Shown here: piece after piece, positions 1 through 9,057 of the stretch
Layout of the letters: each line of letters opens with the position of its first letter
Numbering within the stretch: the first letter of the stretch is position 1
Assembly: GCF_001854325.1 (NCBI RefSeq)
Contig: NZ_CP017754.1
Span: forward strand, 3,286,001-3,350,000
DNA length: 64,000 nt
Source: Cupriavidus malaysiensis
Lineage (GTDB): Bacteria; Pseudomonadota; Gammaproteobacteria; Burkholderiales; Burkholderiaceae
Direction of reading: 5' to 3'
Made by a program: the position numbers and the translations under genes
Notes under the pieces: generated by a model
What the model was told of the DNA's origin: nothing
Databases searched by the model: none
What the model saw: the letters and a program-made list of their open reading frames with translations, nothing else

Positions 1-858
1 TCACTGTGGCGGTAAGTAACGCATCGGGTCAACCGGTTTCCCGTCCTTCCGGACCTCGAAATGCAGCTTGACACGGTCGGTGTCGGTGCTGCCCATTTCC
101 GCGATCTTCTGACCCTTGCGTACCGTCGACTGCTCGGCCACAAGAATCTTGTCGTTGTTGCCGTATGCAGTTAGATATGTCTCGTTGTGCTTGATGATGA
201 CAAGATTCCCGTAGCCGCGCAAGGGGCCGACATGAATCACGCGGCCATCGTCAGCGGCTACTACCGCCTCGCCGCGCTTGCCCGCGATATCGATGCCTTT
301 ATTGGCCTTTTCGTCAAAGCGGGCGATCACCTGTCCACTGGCCGGCCAGGCCAGCCGGATGCTGCCGTCGGCCGCCGGCTGCGATGCCGCCACCGGCGGC
401 GTGCGCACCGGTGCGGGCGGCGTCGCGGCGGCAGGCGTGCTGCCGGCGGGAGGCAGCGGCCGCGCCTGGTCGATCGGCTGGGCCTGCACGCCGGCGGCGG
501 CGACGGGCGCAGTCGAGACACCCTGGGGCGTGCCGGCATCGGCGCCGGGCGGCACCACCCGCAACAACTGGCCGACCTCGATCTGGTTCACGTTGGCCAG
601 ATTGTTCCAGGCCGCCACGTCGCGATAGGACTGGCCGTTTTCCAGGGCGATCCGGTACAGCGTATCGCCGCGCTTGACCCGATAGTACCCGGGCGGCGGC
701 GGCTCGAGCGGCGCTGCGGGGGCGGCGGTCGAGGTCCGGTCGACCACCGGAGCCGGCATCGGCGTCGAGGCGCAGGCCGCCAGCAAGCCGAGCAGCGAGG
801 ACGCGAGCGCGAGGCGTCCGGCGCGGGCGATGGGTTCCGATTTCACGATGTTGTGCAT
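1..858 (-). CDS. nlpD: NlpD-like LysM/M23 lipoprotein, amidase activator
   Basis: 285-residue lipoprotein. The N-terminus has a signal peptide ending in a lipobox LLAAC (Cys about 29). A LysM domain (about 58-102) binds peptidoglycan, a Pro/Ala/Thr-rich linker follows, and a C-terminal LytM/M23 domain spans about 168-282. In active M23 enzymes the zinc ligands sit in HxxxD and HxH; here the first motif reads NKGID and the second reads KLHFE, so two ligand histidines are missing. This matches the catalytically dead LytM domains of E. coli NlpD/EnvC, which activate periplasmic amidases during cell division (family knowledge). It lies 8 bp downstream of pcm in the surE-pcm-nlpD order; rpoS normally follows and would be off the left edge. 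The stop codon occupies bases 1-3, so the gene is complete. Confidence 0.92.
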   Translation of the reverse strand: MHNIVKSEPIARAGRLALASSLLGLLAACASTPMPAPVVDRTSTAAPAAPLEPPPPGYYRVKRGDTLYRIALENGQSYRDVAAWNNLANVNQIEVGQLLRVVPPGADAGTPQGVSTAPVAAAGVQAQPIDQARPLPPAGSTPAAATPPAPVRTPPVAASQPAADGSIRLAWPASGQVIARFDEKANKGIDIAGKRGEAVVAADDGRVIHVGPLRGYGNLVIIKHNETYLTAYGNNDKILVAEQSTVRKGQKIAEMGSTDTDRVKLHFEVRKDGKPVDPMRYLPPQ

Positions 859-866
859 AGTTCGAC

Positions 867-1757
867 TCAGATGGTGCCCGATTTTAAGGGCACAAAGAAT
901 ACGGCTTCAAGCGCGGTCCGGTGAAAGCGATGCCGGTTCAGGCGCTCGATCAGCAGAAGCTGTTGCGTCACCGTCTGCCCGGGCCCGCCGGCCGGCGGCA
1001 CCACGGCCACCGGCGCGATCAGCCGGCCGCCGACCGCGAGTTGCTCGAGCAAAGCCTGCGGCACCTCCATGCCCGCGGCCGCCAGGATGATGGCCGAGAA
1101 CGGTGCCGCCTGCGGCAGTCCGAGCATGCCGTCGCCATAATGCAGCCGCAGGTTTGGCACACGCAGCGGCCGCAAATTCGCCTTGGCTTGTTCGTGCAGC
1201 GGACGGATGCGTTCAATGGAGAACACTTCGGCCGCCACCTGGCTCAGCACGGCGGCCTGGTAGCCGCAACCCGTGCCGATTTCCAGCACGCGGCCGAGCG
1301 GCTGGTCCGCGCCCAGCCCGTCGCGCAGAAGTTCGATCATGCGCGCCACCACGGAGGGCTTGGAGATCGTCTGCTGGTGGCCGATCGGCAGTGCCGCGTC
1401 TTCGTACGCCTGCGAGGCGAGGCCGGGATCGACGAACAGGTGGCGGGGCACCGCCCCGATCGCCAGCAGCACCCGCTCGTCGCGGATGCCACCCGCGCGC
1501 AGGCGCGCCGCCAACGCCCCCCGCGCGCGCTCCGAAGCCATGCCGCCGCCGCCGGCGCTGGCCGCGGTGGCACGCGCTTCCACCGCGCTGCCTGGCACGG
1601 CGGCAGGCGCCACCGGCTTGGCCCGGACCTTGCTCGTGGCGGCGGTACGCGCGCCGCCCACCGCCGGCATGCCAGCGGTACGCGCCGGGGCCGGCTTGCG
1701 CTCGACCACGGCATCCAAGGACAGGGGAAACTTCGGACGACGCGTTGGGGAGTTCAT
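867..1757 (-). CDS. pcm: Protein-L-isoaspartate O-methyltransferase
   Basis: 296 residues. The last ~215 residues are a standard PCMT: the SAM-binding motif EIGTGCGYQ, a preceding HQQTISKP substrate loop and a final β-strand region. It methylates isoaspartyl residues in aged proteins so that they can revert to aspartate. The usual length is about 208-220; here ~75 extra N-terminal residues rich in Ala, Arg and Pro precede the fold and look disordered. The extension keeps an ordered start (a short [13 protein letters not shown] block), so it may be real rather than a misplaced start, but a shorter start near the internal MASERARG is possible. Middle gene of surE-pcm-nlpD: 37 bp after surE, 8 bp before nlpD. 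Confidence 0.93.
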   Translation of the reverse strand: MNSPTRRPKFPLSLDAVVERKPAPARTAGMPAVGGARTAATSKVRAKPVAPAAVPGSAVEARATAASAGGGGMASERARGALAARLRAGGIRDERVLLAIGAVPRHLFVDPGLASQAYEDAALPIGHQQTISKPSVVARMIELLRDGLGADQPLGRVLEIGTGCGYQAAVLSQVAAEVFSIERIRPLHEQAKANLRPLRVPNLRLHYGDGMLGLPQAAPFSAIILAAAGMEVPQALLEQLAVGGRLIAPVAVVPPAGGPGQTVTQQLLLIERLNRHRFHRTALEAVFFVPLKSGTI

Positions 1758-1794
1758 CGGTACTGCAGGCTGCGTGCGGCTGCCGTGGGAATGC

Positions 1795-2547
1795 CTACGG
1801 CAGCCACTGGCTGAGCTGATCCAGCTGGCCGCGATGCGTCAGGTCCAGCTGCAGCGGCGTCAGCGAGACGAAACCGTTCGCGGTGGCATGGAAATCCGTG
1901 CCTTCGCTGGCATCGCGCGCGTCGCCGGCCGGACCGATCCAGTAATTGGTTTCGCCGCGCGGGTTGACCTGCGTGATGACCGGCTGCGATGGGTGGCGCT
2001 TGCCCAGCCGCGTCGCGCGGTGGCCGCGCAGCAGCTCGTACGGCAGGTTCGGGATGTTGACGTTGAGCAGGAAGGGCTCCGCGGGCGGATTGGCAATGAC
2101 ACGCTCGACGATGGTACGCGCCACGCGGGCCGCGCTGTCGAGCTGGTCCCAGCCCTTGTCCACCTGCGAGAAGGCGATCGAGGGGATGCCGAACAGGTAG
2201 CCTTCGATGGCAGCTGCGACCGTGCCCGAGTAGAGCACGTCCTCGCCCATGTTCTGCCCCTGGTTGATGCCCGACACCACCAGGTCCGGCTTGTCCTGCA
2301 GCAAACCCGTCAAGGCGACGTGAACGCAGTCGGTCGGCGTGCCGTTGACGAAGCGGAAACCCTTCTGCACCCCTTCCCGCGCGTCATAGACCGACAGCGG
2401 CCGCTGCAGCGTCAGCGAGTTCGATGCGCCGCTGTGATTCTGCTCGGGCGCGATCACCGTGATGCGGCCAAGCGGGGCCAGCGCGGCATGCAGCGCCGCC
2501 AGGCCCGGCGCGAGGTAACCGTCGTCGTTTGCGAGAAGGATATGCAT
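1795..2547 (-). CDS. surE: 5'/3'-nucleotidase SurE
   Basis: 250 residues, the normal SurE length. The protein opens with [11 protein letters not shown], carrying the two metal-binding aspartates of the family (NDDG), followed by the SNSLT and SGINQGQN motifs that complete the active site. SurE dephosphorylates nucleoside monophosphates and is associated with stationary-phase survival. The start is set by the conserved N-terminus; the open frame extends further upstream only as a non-homologous tail. It is the first gene of the surE-pcm-nlpD operon and is divergent from the quinone reductase at 2735, with about 190 bp between them that must hold both promoters. Confidence 0.96.
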   Translation of the reverse strand: MHILLANDDGYLAPGLAALHAALAPLGRITVIAPEQNHSGASNSLTLQRPLSVYDAREGVQKGFRFVNGTPTDCVHVALTGLLQDKPDLVVSGINQGQNMGEDVLYSGTVAAAIEGYLFGIPSIAFSQVDKGWDQLDSAARVARTIVERVIANPPAEPFLLNVNIPNLPYELLRGHRATRLGKRHPSQPVITQVNPRGETNYWIGPAGDARDASEGTDFHATANGFVSLTPLQLDLTHRGQLDQLSQWLP

Positions 2548-2734
2548 GGCCGCGATTGTACCCGAGGCGGGACCGCATCGCGGACCACGGGCGCCGCGCG
2601 GCGGAGGCCCGGGAAGAAACAGAACGACCGTGCTATTCTGCGCTACACTTGCCCTGCACTGCGCGGCGGCGCGTTGGCGCGGCCGGGCCGGACACACCAC
2701 CGATACCACCAGAGATATCACCACCGGAGACAAG

Positions 2735-3709
2735 ATGAAAGCCGTACTGTGCAAAGCCTGGGGACCGCCCGACTCGCTCGTGATCGAAACCCTGCCCGAC
2801 CTCGTGCCGGGCGCCGGCGAAGTGGTCATCGACGTCAAGGCCGCGGGGGTCAACTTCCCCGACGTGCTCATCATCCAGAACAAGTACCAGGCCAAGCCGG
2901 CGCTGCCCTTCTCTCCGGGCTCCGAGCTGGCCGGCGTGGTCAATGCGGTCGGTGAAGGCGTGACCCACGTCAAGCCTGGCGACAAGGTCATCGCCTACCT
3001 GGGCAACGGCGCCTTCGCCTCGCAGGCCAAGGCGCCGGCCAGCGCCGTGGTGCCGATGCCGCCCGGCATCGACTTCGACACCGCGGCCGCATTCACCCTG
3101 ACCTACGGCACCTCGCACCACGCGGTGGTCGACCGCGGCGAGCTCAAGGCCGGCCAGACCATGCTGGTGCTGGGTGCCGCTGGCGGCGTGGGACTTGCCG
3201 CGATCGAGATCGGCAAAGCCATCGGCGCCCGCGTGATCGCCGCCGCCTCGACCGACGAGAAGCTGGCAGTGTGCAAGGAGCACGGCGCCGACGCGCTGAT
3301 CAACTACAGCACCGAAGACCTGCGCGAGCGCGTCAAGGCGCTGACCGATGGCAAGGGTCCGGATGTCATCTACGATCCGGTTGGCGGCATCTACGCCGAA
3401 CCGGCCTTCCGCTCCATCGCCTGGCGCGGCCGCTACCTGGTGGTCGGCTTCGCCAACGGCGAGATCCCCAAGATCCCGCTGAACCTGGCCCTGCTCAAGG
3501 GCGCTTCGCTGGTCGGCGTGTTCTGGGGCGAGTTCGTGCGCCGCGAGCCCAAGGCCAACCAGGCCAATATGGCGCAGATGCTCGGCTGGATGAAGGAAGG
3601 CAAGATCCGCCCCCACATCTCGGCACGCTACTCCCTCGATCAGGCACCGCAGGCGCTCAAGGACATGGAAGCGCGCAAGGTGACCGGCAAGATCGTCATC
3701 GTGCCCTGA
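2735..3709 (+). CDS. NADPH:quinone oxidoreductase family protein (zinc-free MDR)
   Basis: 324-residue medium-chain dehydrogenase/reductase. The N-terminal GroES-like domain (about 1-120) lacks the Cys/His zinc ligands of alcohol dehydrogenases. The Rossmann motif [15 protein letters not shown] around residue 145 binds NADPH. Such proteins reduce quinones or other enones in the cytoplasm; the exact substrate cannot be read from sequence. The start ATG follows a GGAGACAAG Shine-Dalgarno-like stretch. A longer frame begins at 2546 but that part overlaps surE antisense and is not homologous. Single gene, divergent from surE. Confidence 0.9.
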   Translation: MKAVLCKAWGPPDSLVIETLPDLVPGAGEVVIDVKAAGVNFPDVLIIQNKYQAKPALPFSPGSELAGVVNAVGEGVTHVKPGDKVIAYLGNGAFASQAKAPASAVVPMPPGIDFDTAAAFTLTYGTSHHAVVDRGELKAGQTMLVLGAAGGVGLAAIEIGKAIGARVIAAASTDEKLAVCKEHGADALINYSTEDLRERVKALTDGKGPDVIYDPVGGIYAEPAFRSIAWRGRYLVVGFANGEIPKIPLNLALLKGASLVGVFWGEFVRREPKANQANMAQMLGWMKEGKIRPHISARYSLDQAPQALKDMEARKVTGKIVIVP

Positions 3710-3745
3710 AGCCGGGCCACCGGCGCGCGGCCCTCGCCCGCCGGC

Positions 3746-3781
3746 CGGAAAAATAAAGGGCGCGGACTCGCATCCGCGCCC
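3746..3781 (-). terminator. Rho-independent terminator of the porin remnant
   Basis: A 9-bp GC stem (GGGCGCGGA at 3758-3766 with TCCGCGCCC at 3773-3781) is followed on the minus strand by a T-rich run (TTTATTTTT). It is oriented for the truncated porin gene that ends at 3868 and may also stop the quinone reductase read from the other side, although there is no T run in that direction. Confidence 0.75.
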
Positions 3782-3867
3782 TGCCGAGGCAAGACACCTC
3801 AAAAGCTGCCGCCCTCCGCACGAGCCCTCGCGCCGGCGGTCAGCAGCCTCCCAACACCTGTCTATGT

Positions 3868-4420
3868 TCAGAAGCGGTGCTGCAGGCCGGCCGTCACGGC
3901 GAACTGGTTGTTGCCGTAGCCGACCAGGTCGCGCGACACGCTCACGTTGTGGCCCTGCTGCGCGGTGGCATAGGCCGCCGACAGATAGGCCGTGGTGCGC
4001 TTGGACAGTGCGTACTGGCCGCGCAGCGAGAACATGATCGGATCGCCGCCGCTCTCCTTGACGACCTGCTTGTAGACCGCGCCGTACAGCGTGAAGGCCG
4101 GCGTGAAGTCGTAGCTGGCGCCGGCCCAGTACATAGCGCTGCGCTGCGAAGCCGCCGAGGTGGTGAATGCGCGCTTGTAGTTCCGGTAGCCGGCATAGAG
4201 CTTCAGGCTGCCGAAGTCGTAGCTGGCGCCGGCATGGATGCCCTGGATATAGTCGGTGGCATCGGCCGGCGTGGTGCTGGTGCCGGCGCCGTTCTGGCGA
4301 TCCCAGGTGACCACTGCGGCAAAGCCGCCGGTGCTGTAGCCGACCCCCACGTCATACTTGGACGCGCTGCGGAAGCTGCCGGCCACCTCGCCCAGCGCCA
4401 CCGTGGCGCCGACCATGTAC
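3868..4420 (-). pseudogene. Gram-negative porin, 5'-truncated (C-terminal ~180 residues remain)
   Basis: The last ~180 residues are a clear β-barrel of the Burkholderiales porin family: alternating amphipathic strands, the turn sequence ALGEVAGSF, and the outer-membrane insertion signature ending in AVTAGLQHRF with a terminal Phe. Full-length family members have 350-390 residues, with a signal peptide and the first strands; these are absent. Upstream of the codons for VGATVALGE the frame runs into the response-regulator remnant read in reverse, giving Arg/Pro-rich nonsense up to 4623. The gene has therefore lost its promoter, signal peptide and N-terminal half and cannot make an exported porin. 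Its terminator (3746-3781) is still present. The break lies at about 4410-4425. Confidence 0.85.
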
Positions 4421-4422
4421 TG

Positions 4423-4985
4423 TCCACGCAGGACTACGCGCTGACCTGGGCCTGCCCCGGCTCGACGGGCTGGAGGTATTGCGCCGGCTGCGCCAGCGGC
4501 GCAATCCGGTGCCGGTGCTGATCCTGACCGCGCACGGCTCGGTCGAGGATTGCGTGCGCGGCCTGAACCTCGGCGCCGACGACTACCTGGCCAAGCTCTT
4601 CGACCTATCCGAACTGGAGGCACGTGCGCGAGCGCTGATCCGGCGCAGCCATGGGCATGACCGCACCGAACTGAGCTGCGGCCCGCTGCACTACGACAGC
4701 ATCAGCCGCGCCTTCACGCCGCATGGCGAACTGCTCGCGCTGACCGGCCGCGAACGCGCCGTGCTGGAGGTCCTGCTGTTGCGCGACGGACGCGCCGTCA
4801 ACAAGGCCGCGCTGTCGGAGAAGATCTTCGGCATCGACGAGTCCGTCAATGCGGACGCCATCGAGATCTACGTACACCGCCTGCGCAAGAAGCTGGACGG
4901 CAGCGGCGCCGCCATCGTCACGCTGCGCGGCCTGGGCTATCTGCTGGAGGCACGCGAACCCGGCGCGACGGGCGCCGGCTCATGA
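4423..4985 (+). pseudogene. TctD-like OmpR-family response regulator, 5'-truncated and frameshifted
   Basis: What remains is the second half of a receiver domain (DLGLPRLDG, LILTAHG, GADDYLAK) and a complete winged-helix effector domain ending in YVHRLRKKL and TLRGLGYLLEA. An intact relative would have ~220-230 residues. The first ~45 residues are gone, and codons for a TQDYAL-like receiver segment at about 4426-4443 are out of frame with DLGLP, as if 10 bases had been lost between them. The only in-frame initiator downstream is TTG at 4479, which would drop the phosphoacceptor Asp. The normally invariant Lys-Pro of the receiver reads Lys-Leu (AKLFDL). It overlaps the downstream kinase start by 4 bp (4982-4985), the usual tctD-tctE coupling. 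Confidence 0.85.
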
Positions 4986-6403
4986 AGGCCGCCAGCCTGC
5001 GGCTGCAACTGTCGCTGTGGCTGCTGGTGCCGCTGCTCACCCTGCTCGCGCTCGATGCCTGGTTGACCGACCGGCGCGCCACCGCGGCCGCGCACCAGGC
5101 CTTCGACCGCACGCTGGATGCCTCGCTCAAGGCGATGCGCGAAGGCGTCAGCCTGCGCGACGGCCGCATCGAAGTGGAGCTGCCCTACCTGGCGCTTGAG
5201 GTCTTCGAGTCCGAATCGGGCTCGTGCATCTACTACCGGGTGCGCGACGAGCATGGCGAGACCGTGACCGGCTACGATGCGCTGCCGATGCCGCCGGGCA
5301 GCGACCATCCGCTCTACCAGACCGTGTTCTACGATGCCGAATTCCGCGGCGAGCCACTGCGCATGGCAGCCATCACGCTGCCCTTGCACGACGTCGGCTC
5401 CGCCCGCGCGCGCTTGGTTTGGCTGCTGGTGGCCGAGACCATCGAGCCGCGCGAACAGCTCGCCCACGAGATCCTGATCGGCTCGCTGCTGCAGGAACTG
5501 ATGCTGGTGACCCTCGCGCTGGCCATCGTATGGTTCGGCGTGCGGCGGGGCCTGCGGCCCTTGCGGCGCTTGTCCGGCGCGGTCGCCGCGCGCGGCGCCG
5601 ACGAGCTGGCCCCGCTCGAAGCGGCGGCGCTGCCGACCGAGGCCAAGCCGCTGGTAGTGGCGATCAACCAGTATGTGGAGCGCCTGCACCGCATGGTGCA
5701 GGCGCGCAAGCAATTCTTCGCCGACGCGGCCCACCAGCTCAAGACACCGCTGGCCATCGTCCAGGCCGAGGCGGAACTCGCGCTGCGCGAACAGGACCCC
5801 GCGGCGCTGCGAGCCCATCTCGAGCGCGTGCGCGGCTCGGTACGGCAGGCGGCCAAGGAGGTGGAACAATTACTGTCGCTGTCCCGGCTGGAACCCGATA
5901 GCGGCTACGCGCCGGAGTTGCGCCCGCTGCGGCTGGACACGCTGGCGCAGGCGGTGGCGCTGGAGTGGGCACCGCTGGCACGCCGCGATGGCGTCGACCT
6001 GGGTTTCGAGCTCGCCCAGGCGGCTGTTATCGACGGACAGGCCGAGCTGCTGCAGGAACTGCTCGGTAACCTGCTCGATAACGCCATCCGCTATGCCGGC
6101 CCGCACGCCGAGGTCACGGTGCGGGTCGGACAAGGCACGACGCACGCCGGGGACGGTGCCTGGCTGCAGGTCGTCGACAACGGGCCGGGCATCGATGCCG
6201 GCGAACGCGAGCGCGTATGCTCCCGCTTCTATCGCGGCGAGAGCGGTACCGCACGACCTGGCAGCGGCCTGGGCCTGTCGATCGTGCGGGAGATCGCGCG
6301 GCTACATCGTGCGCATGTCGACCTGGCGCCGACAGCGGGGGGCGGCCTGACCGTCACCGTGCTGTTCCCGCCGGGTCTCGGATGCGCTGACGCAAGGGAC
6401 TAG
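4982..6403 (+). CDS. TctE-like sensor histidine kinase, now without an intact regulator
   Basis: 473 residues, full length. An N-terminal membrane segment (about 10-30), a periplasmic 2CSK_N-type sensor region, a second membrane segment (about 165-190) and a HAMP-like linker precede the catalytic core. The H-box FFADAAHQLKTPLA contains the phosphorylated His; the N-box (GNLLDNAIRY), G1 (VVDNGPGI) and G2 (GSGLGLSIV) motifs are all intact. TctE kinases sense tricarboxylates and phosphorylate TctD to induce citrate uptake (family knowledge). Its partner immediately upstream is broken, and the shared promoter was removed by the same deletion, so expression and target are uncertain. The stop overlaps by 2-3 bases the stop of the convergent gene at 6400. 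Confidence 0.9.
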   Translation: MKAASLRLQLSLWLLVPLLTLLALDAWLTDRRATAAAHQAFDRTLDASLKAMREGVSLRDGRIEVELPYLALEVFESESGSCIYYRVRDEHGETVTGYDALPMPPGSDHPLYQTVFYDAEFRGEPLRMAAITLPLHDVGSARARLVWLLVAETIEPREQLAHEILIGSLLQELMLVTLALAIVWFGVRRGLRPLRRLSGAVAARGADELAPLEAAALPTEAKPLVVAINQYVERLHRMVQARKQFFADAAHQLKTPLAIVQAEAELALREQDPAALRAHLERVRGSVRQAAKEVEQLLSLSRLEPDSGYAPELRPLRLDTLAQAVALEWAPLARRDGVDLGFELAQAAVIDGQAELLQELLGNLLDNAIRYAGPHAEVTVRVGQGTTHAGDGAWLQVVDNGPGIDAGERERVCSRFYRGESGTARPGSGLGLSIVREIARLHRAHVDLAPTAGGGLTVTVLFPPGLGCADARD

Positions 6404-7107
6404 CGCGGCGGACAGTTGGTGGGCGCTGCCAGCTCCTGGCGGAAGGGATCGACCTTGAGGCCGGATTCCTTGGTGCGCAGGCAGTAGCTGCCCAGTGCGC
6501 CCTGCACGCGCGCGCCACGCCCACCCGCGAACCCGGTTTCTTCATAGCCGCTCGTACGCCCGGCCGCGTCCATGCCGGCAGCCAGGCGCTGCGATGCCGA
6601 CGCGGCCGCATCGGAGGCGCCCCGGGCAAAGCGTGCCGCGCCGCGCTGGGCACTCCGCGCAAGATTCTCCTGGAGCGGGTCCGTGCCGCGCGCCATGGAA
6701 TCGGATACGGGCTCGGAGGACAGGCGGGGACGTACCAGGGACACGGCGCGCCCATCCGCAGGCAGCGCCGCAGGAGGCCCCGGTGGGGGCAGCATGATCG
6801 CGGTCGAAGATGGCGGTGCCGGCGCGACACTGCGCACGGATGCCGCCGGCCGGGCCGGAGTCGCGCCCGGTGCCGGTCGTGCCGCCTGCACGGCAGGCGG
6901 CGGCGCAGGCGACGGGCGCAACTGCACCCACTGCAAGGCGGGCCGCCGCTGCGCCGGCGCGATCGCGCGATCCGCCGCCCCCGGCCAGGGCAAGGTACCC
7001 AGCAGCCAGGCATGGCCCAGCAGTACGAGTGCGACCACTCCCGCACGCCGCCAGCGCCGCCGGAGCGGCCGGCCGGAGCGTGGCGCCGGCAAGCTCAGCG
7101 CCGCCAC
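6400..7107 (-). CDS. Uncharacterised membrane-anchored Pro/Ala-rich protein
   Basis: 235 residues; I do not recognise the family. An Arg-rich N-terminus (RRRWRR) is followed by one hydrophobic segment (about 23-42), giving a predicted N-in anchor as in TonB or other periplasmic linker proteins. Residues ~50-125 are Pro/Ala-rich and probably extended. The C-terminal third is more ordered and holds two cysteines near the end (GSYCLRTKE and PTNCPPR), which could form a disulfide in the periplasm. It is convergent with the tctE-like kinase, with overlapping stop codons (CTAG at 6400-6403), and lies 188 bp downstream of the ABC permease on the same strand, so it could be read from that operon. Confidence 0.65.
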   Translation of the reverse strand: MAALSLPAPRSGRPLRRRWRRAGVVALVLLGHAWLLGTLPWPGAADRAIAPAQRRPALQWVQLRPSPAPPPAVQAARPAPGATPARPAASVRSVAPAPPSSTAIMLPPPGPPAALPADGRAVSLVRPRLSSEPVSDSMARGTDPLQENLARSAQRGAARFARGASDAAASASQRLAAGMDAAGRTSGYEETGFAGGRGARVQGALGSYCLRTKESGLKVDPFRQELAAPTNCPPR

Positions 7108-7295
7108 GTCGCACCGTGCCAGGCGTTCATCGAAGCACCTCCGGGGAGATCGGACTCAAGGAGACTCGATTCTACGGACGGCCTGGCGCCAGCCGGGGGC
7201 AAGCGAGCAATTTATAACAATTTCCCCGGCGCTTGCGGGTCGGGGCGCGGCGCTCAGCATGCGGAGCCGGCCATGCCGGCCCCGCATGCGCGGGA

Positions 7296-8087
7296 TCACA
7301 GTTTCTCGGTCTCGCCGCTGCGCGGCTGCCAGCGCATCAGCCGTTTCTCGCCGAGACCGACGATCCCGTCGAGCACCAGGGCGAACGCAGTCAGCACGAC
7401 GATGCCGGCGAACACCGTGTTGATGTCGAAGGTCCCTTCCGCCTGCAGGATCAGGTAGCCGACGCCGCTGGCCGAGCCCAGGTACTCGCCCACCACCGCG
7501 CCCACGAAGGCCAGGCCCACCGAGGTGTGCAGCGAGGAGAAGACCCAGCTGGTCGCGCTCGGCAGGTAGACGTGGCGCAGCAGCTGCTGCCGGTTGGCGC
7601 CGAGCATGCGCGCGTTGGCCAGCACCACCGGGCTTACCTCCTTGACGCCCTGGTAGACGTTGAAGAAGACGATGAAGAAGACCAGTGTCACCGCCAGCGC
7701 CACCTTGGACCAGATGCCCAGCCCGAACCACACGCCGAAGATCGGCGCGAGGATCACGCGCGGCATGGAATTCGCGGCCTTGATGTAGGGATCGAGCACG
7801 GCCGAGGCGAACGGGCTCAGCGCCAGCCACAAGCCGACACCCAGCCCGCTCGCGGTGCCGATGCCGAAGGCGAGCACGGTCTCGGCCAGCGTCACGCCGA
7901 GATGCAGGTAGATGTCGCGCTCGACGACGAACCAGCTCCAGATACGCTGCGCGACCACCAGCGGCTCGCCGAAGAAGAAGGCAACCTGCTGCGAGCGCGT
8001 GGCCGCGTGCCAGATGCCCAGGATCACCACCAGGAGCAGCAGCTGCCAGATGCGCAGCATGCCTTGCGAGTCTTTGCGGAATGCCAT
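7296..8087 (-). CDS. ABC transporter permease, nitrate/sulfonate/taurine type
   Basis: 263-residue inner-membrane protein with about six hydrophobic segments and the BPD_transp_1 core, including the EAA-like loop (residues ~150-175, in ANARMLGANRQQLLRHVYLPSA). This places it in the SsuC/TauC family, which imports sulfonates, nitrate, cyanate, taurine or pyrimidine precursors. It follows the ATPase gene by 30 bp and completes the importer begun at 10101. The substrate is not evident from the permease. Confidence 0.92.
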   Translation of the reverse strand: MAFRKDSQGMLRIWQLLLLVVILGIWHAATRSQQVAFFFGEPLVVAQRIWSWFVVERDIYLHLGVTLAETVLAFGIGTASGLGVGLWLALSPFASAVLDPYIKAANSMPRVILAPIFGVWFGLGIWSKVALAVTLVFFIVFFNVYQGVKEVSPVVLANARMLGANRQQLLRHVYLPSATSWVFSSLHTSVGLAFVGAVVGEYLGSASGVGYLILQAEGTFDINTVFAGIVVLTAFALVLDGIVGLGEKRLMRWQPRSGETEKL

Positions 8088-8117
8088 GACTGTTCGGATT
8101 CGGTTGTTGCCGCGGCC

Positions 8118-8930
8118 TCAGGCCGCGTTGCGCTGCTGGGCGTAGCCCTTGAGCACTTCCTCGCGCAGCACGTCCCAGATGGCGGCGTGCAGTTCGACGA
8201 AGCGCGCATGGTTGCGGATCTCGGCCACGTCGCGCGGACGCGGCAGGTCGATGGTGAACTCGCCGATCGGATGCGTGCCCGGACCGGCCGACAGCACCAC
8301 CACACGATCGCTCATGGCGATCGCTTCGTCGAGGTCGTGGGTGATGAACAGCACCGCCTTGCGCTTGGCGGCCCACAGTTCGAGCACCTCGTTTTCCATC
8401 AGCTGCCGCGTCTGGATATCGAGCGCCGAGAACGGCTCGTCCATCAGGATGATGTCGGGGTCGAGCACCAGGGTCTGGGCCAGGCTGACGCGCTTGCGCA
8501 TGCCGCCCGACAGCTGATGGGGATAGCGGTCGCCGAAACCGCCCAGGCCGACGCGGCGCAGCCAGTGCTCGCCCTGCTCGAGGGCCTGCGCGCGCGGCAT
8601 GCCGCGGAACTCGAGGCCGGCGGCGACGTTGTCGAGGGCGCTGCGCCAGGGCATCAGCGCCTCCGCCTGGAACATGTAGCCGGCGCGCCGGTTGATGCCG
8701 GTCAGCCGCTCGCCGAAGACGCGCACCTCGCCGCTGGAGGGCTGCAGCAGGCCGGCACCGACGTTGAGCAGCGTGGACTTGCCGCAGCCGGTGGGACCCA
8801 CCACGGAAACGAACTCACCTGGCTGCACGTCCAGGGTCACGTCGCGGACGGCGGTATAGCGCTGGCTGCGGTCGTCGCGCGAGACGAAGGTGCAGGTGAC
8901 GTTAGCAAGGGAAAGTGCGGGAGTACTCAT
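8118..8930 (-). CDS. ABC transporter ATP-binding protein, nitrate/sulfonate/taurine type
   Basis: 270 residues with a complete nucleotide-binding domain: Walker A GPTGCGKSTL, Q-loop, signature LSGGM, Walker B ILMDEPF and a switch His in FITHDLDEA. It energises the permease at 7296-8087. I chose the MSTPALSL start because homology begins right there; the frame stays open 19 codons further but adds nothing conserved. It is the middle gene of an SBP-ATPase-permease operon with 127 bp to the binding-protein gene and 30 bp to the permease. Confidence 0.93.
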   Translation of the reverse strand: MSTPALSLANVTCTFVSRDDRSQRYTAVRDVTLDVQPGEFVSVVGPTGCGKSTLLNVGAGLLQPSSGEVRVFGERLTGINRRAGYMFQAEALMPWRSALDNVAAGLEFRGMPRAQALEQGEHWLRRVGLGGFGDRYPHQLSGGMRKRVSLAQTLVLDPDIILMDEPFSALDIQTRQLMENEVLELWAAKRKAVLFITHDLDEAIAMSDRVVVLSAGPGTHPIGEFTIDLPRPRDVAEIRNHARFVELHAAIWDVLREEVLKGYAQQRNAA

Positions 8931-9057
8931 GGATTTCCATCGGAATGCGCCGCCATGCGGCGCCGGGTGCTGAGCAAGGGGCTGCACGGCGCGGCGGCTG
9001 CCGCAGGCACGGCAGCACGCCGCGCGCGCTTACCGGCCCTGCTCGCCCTGCCCTGCC

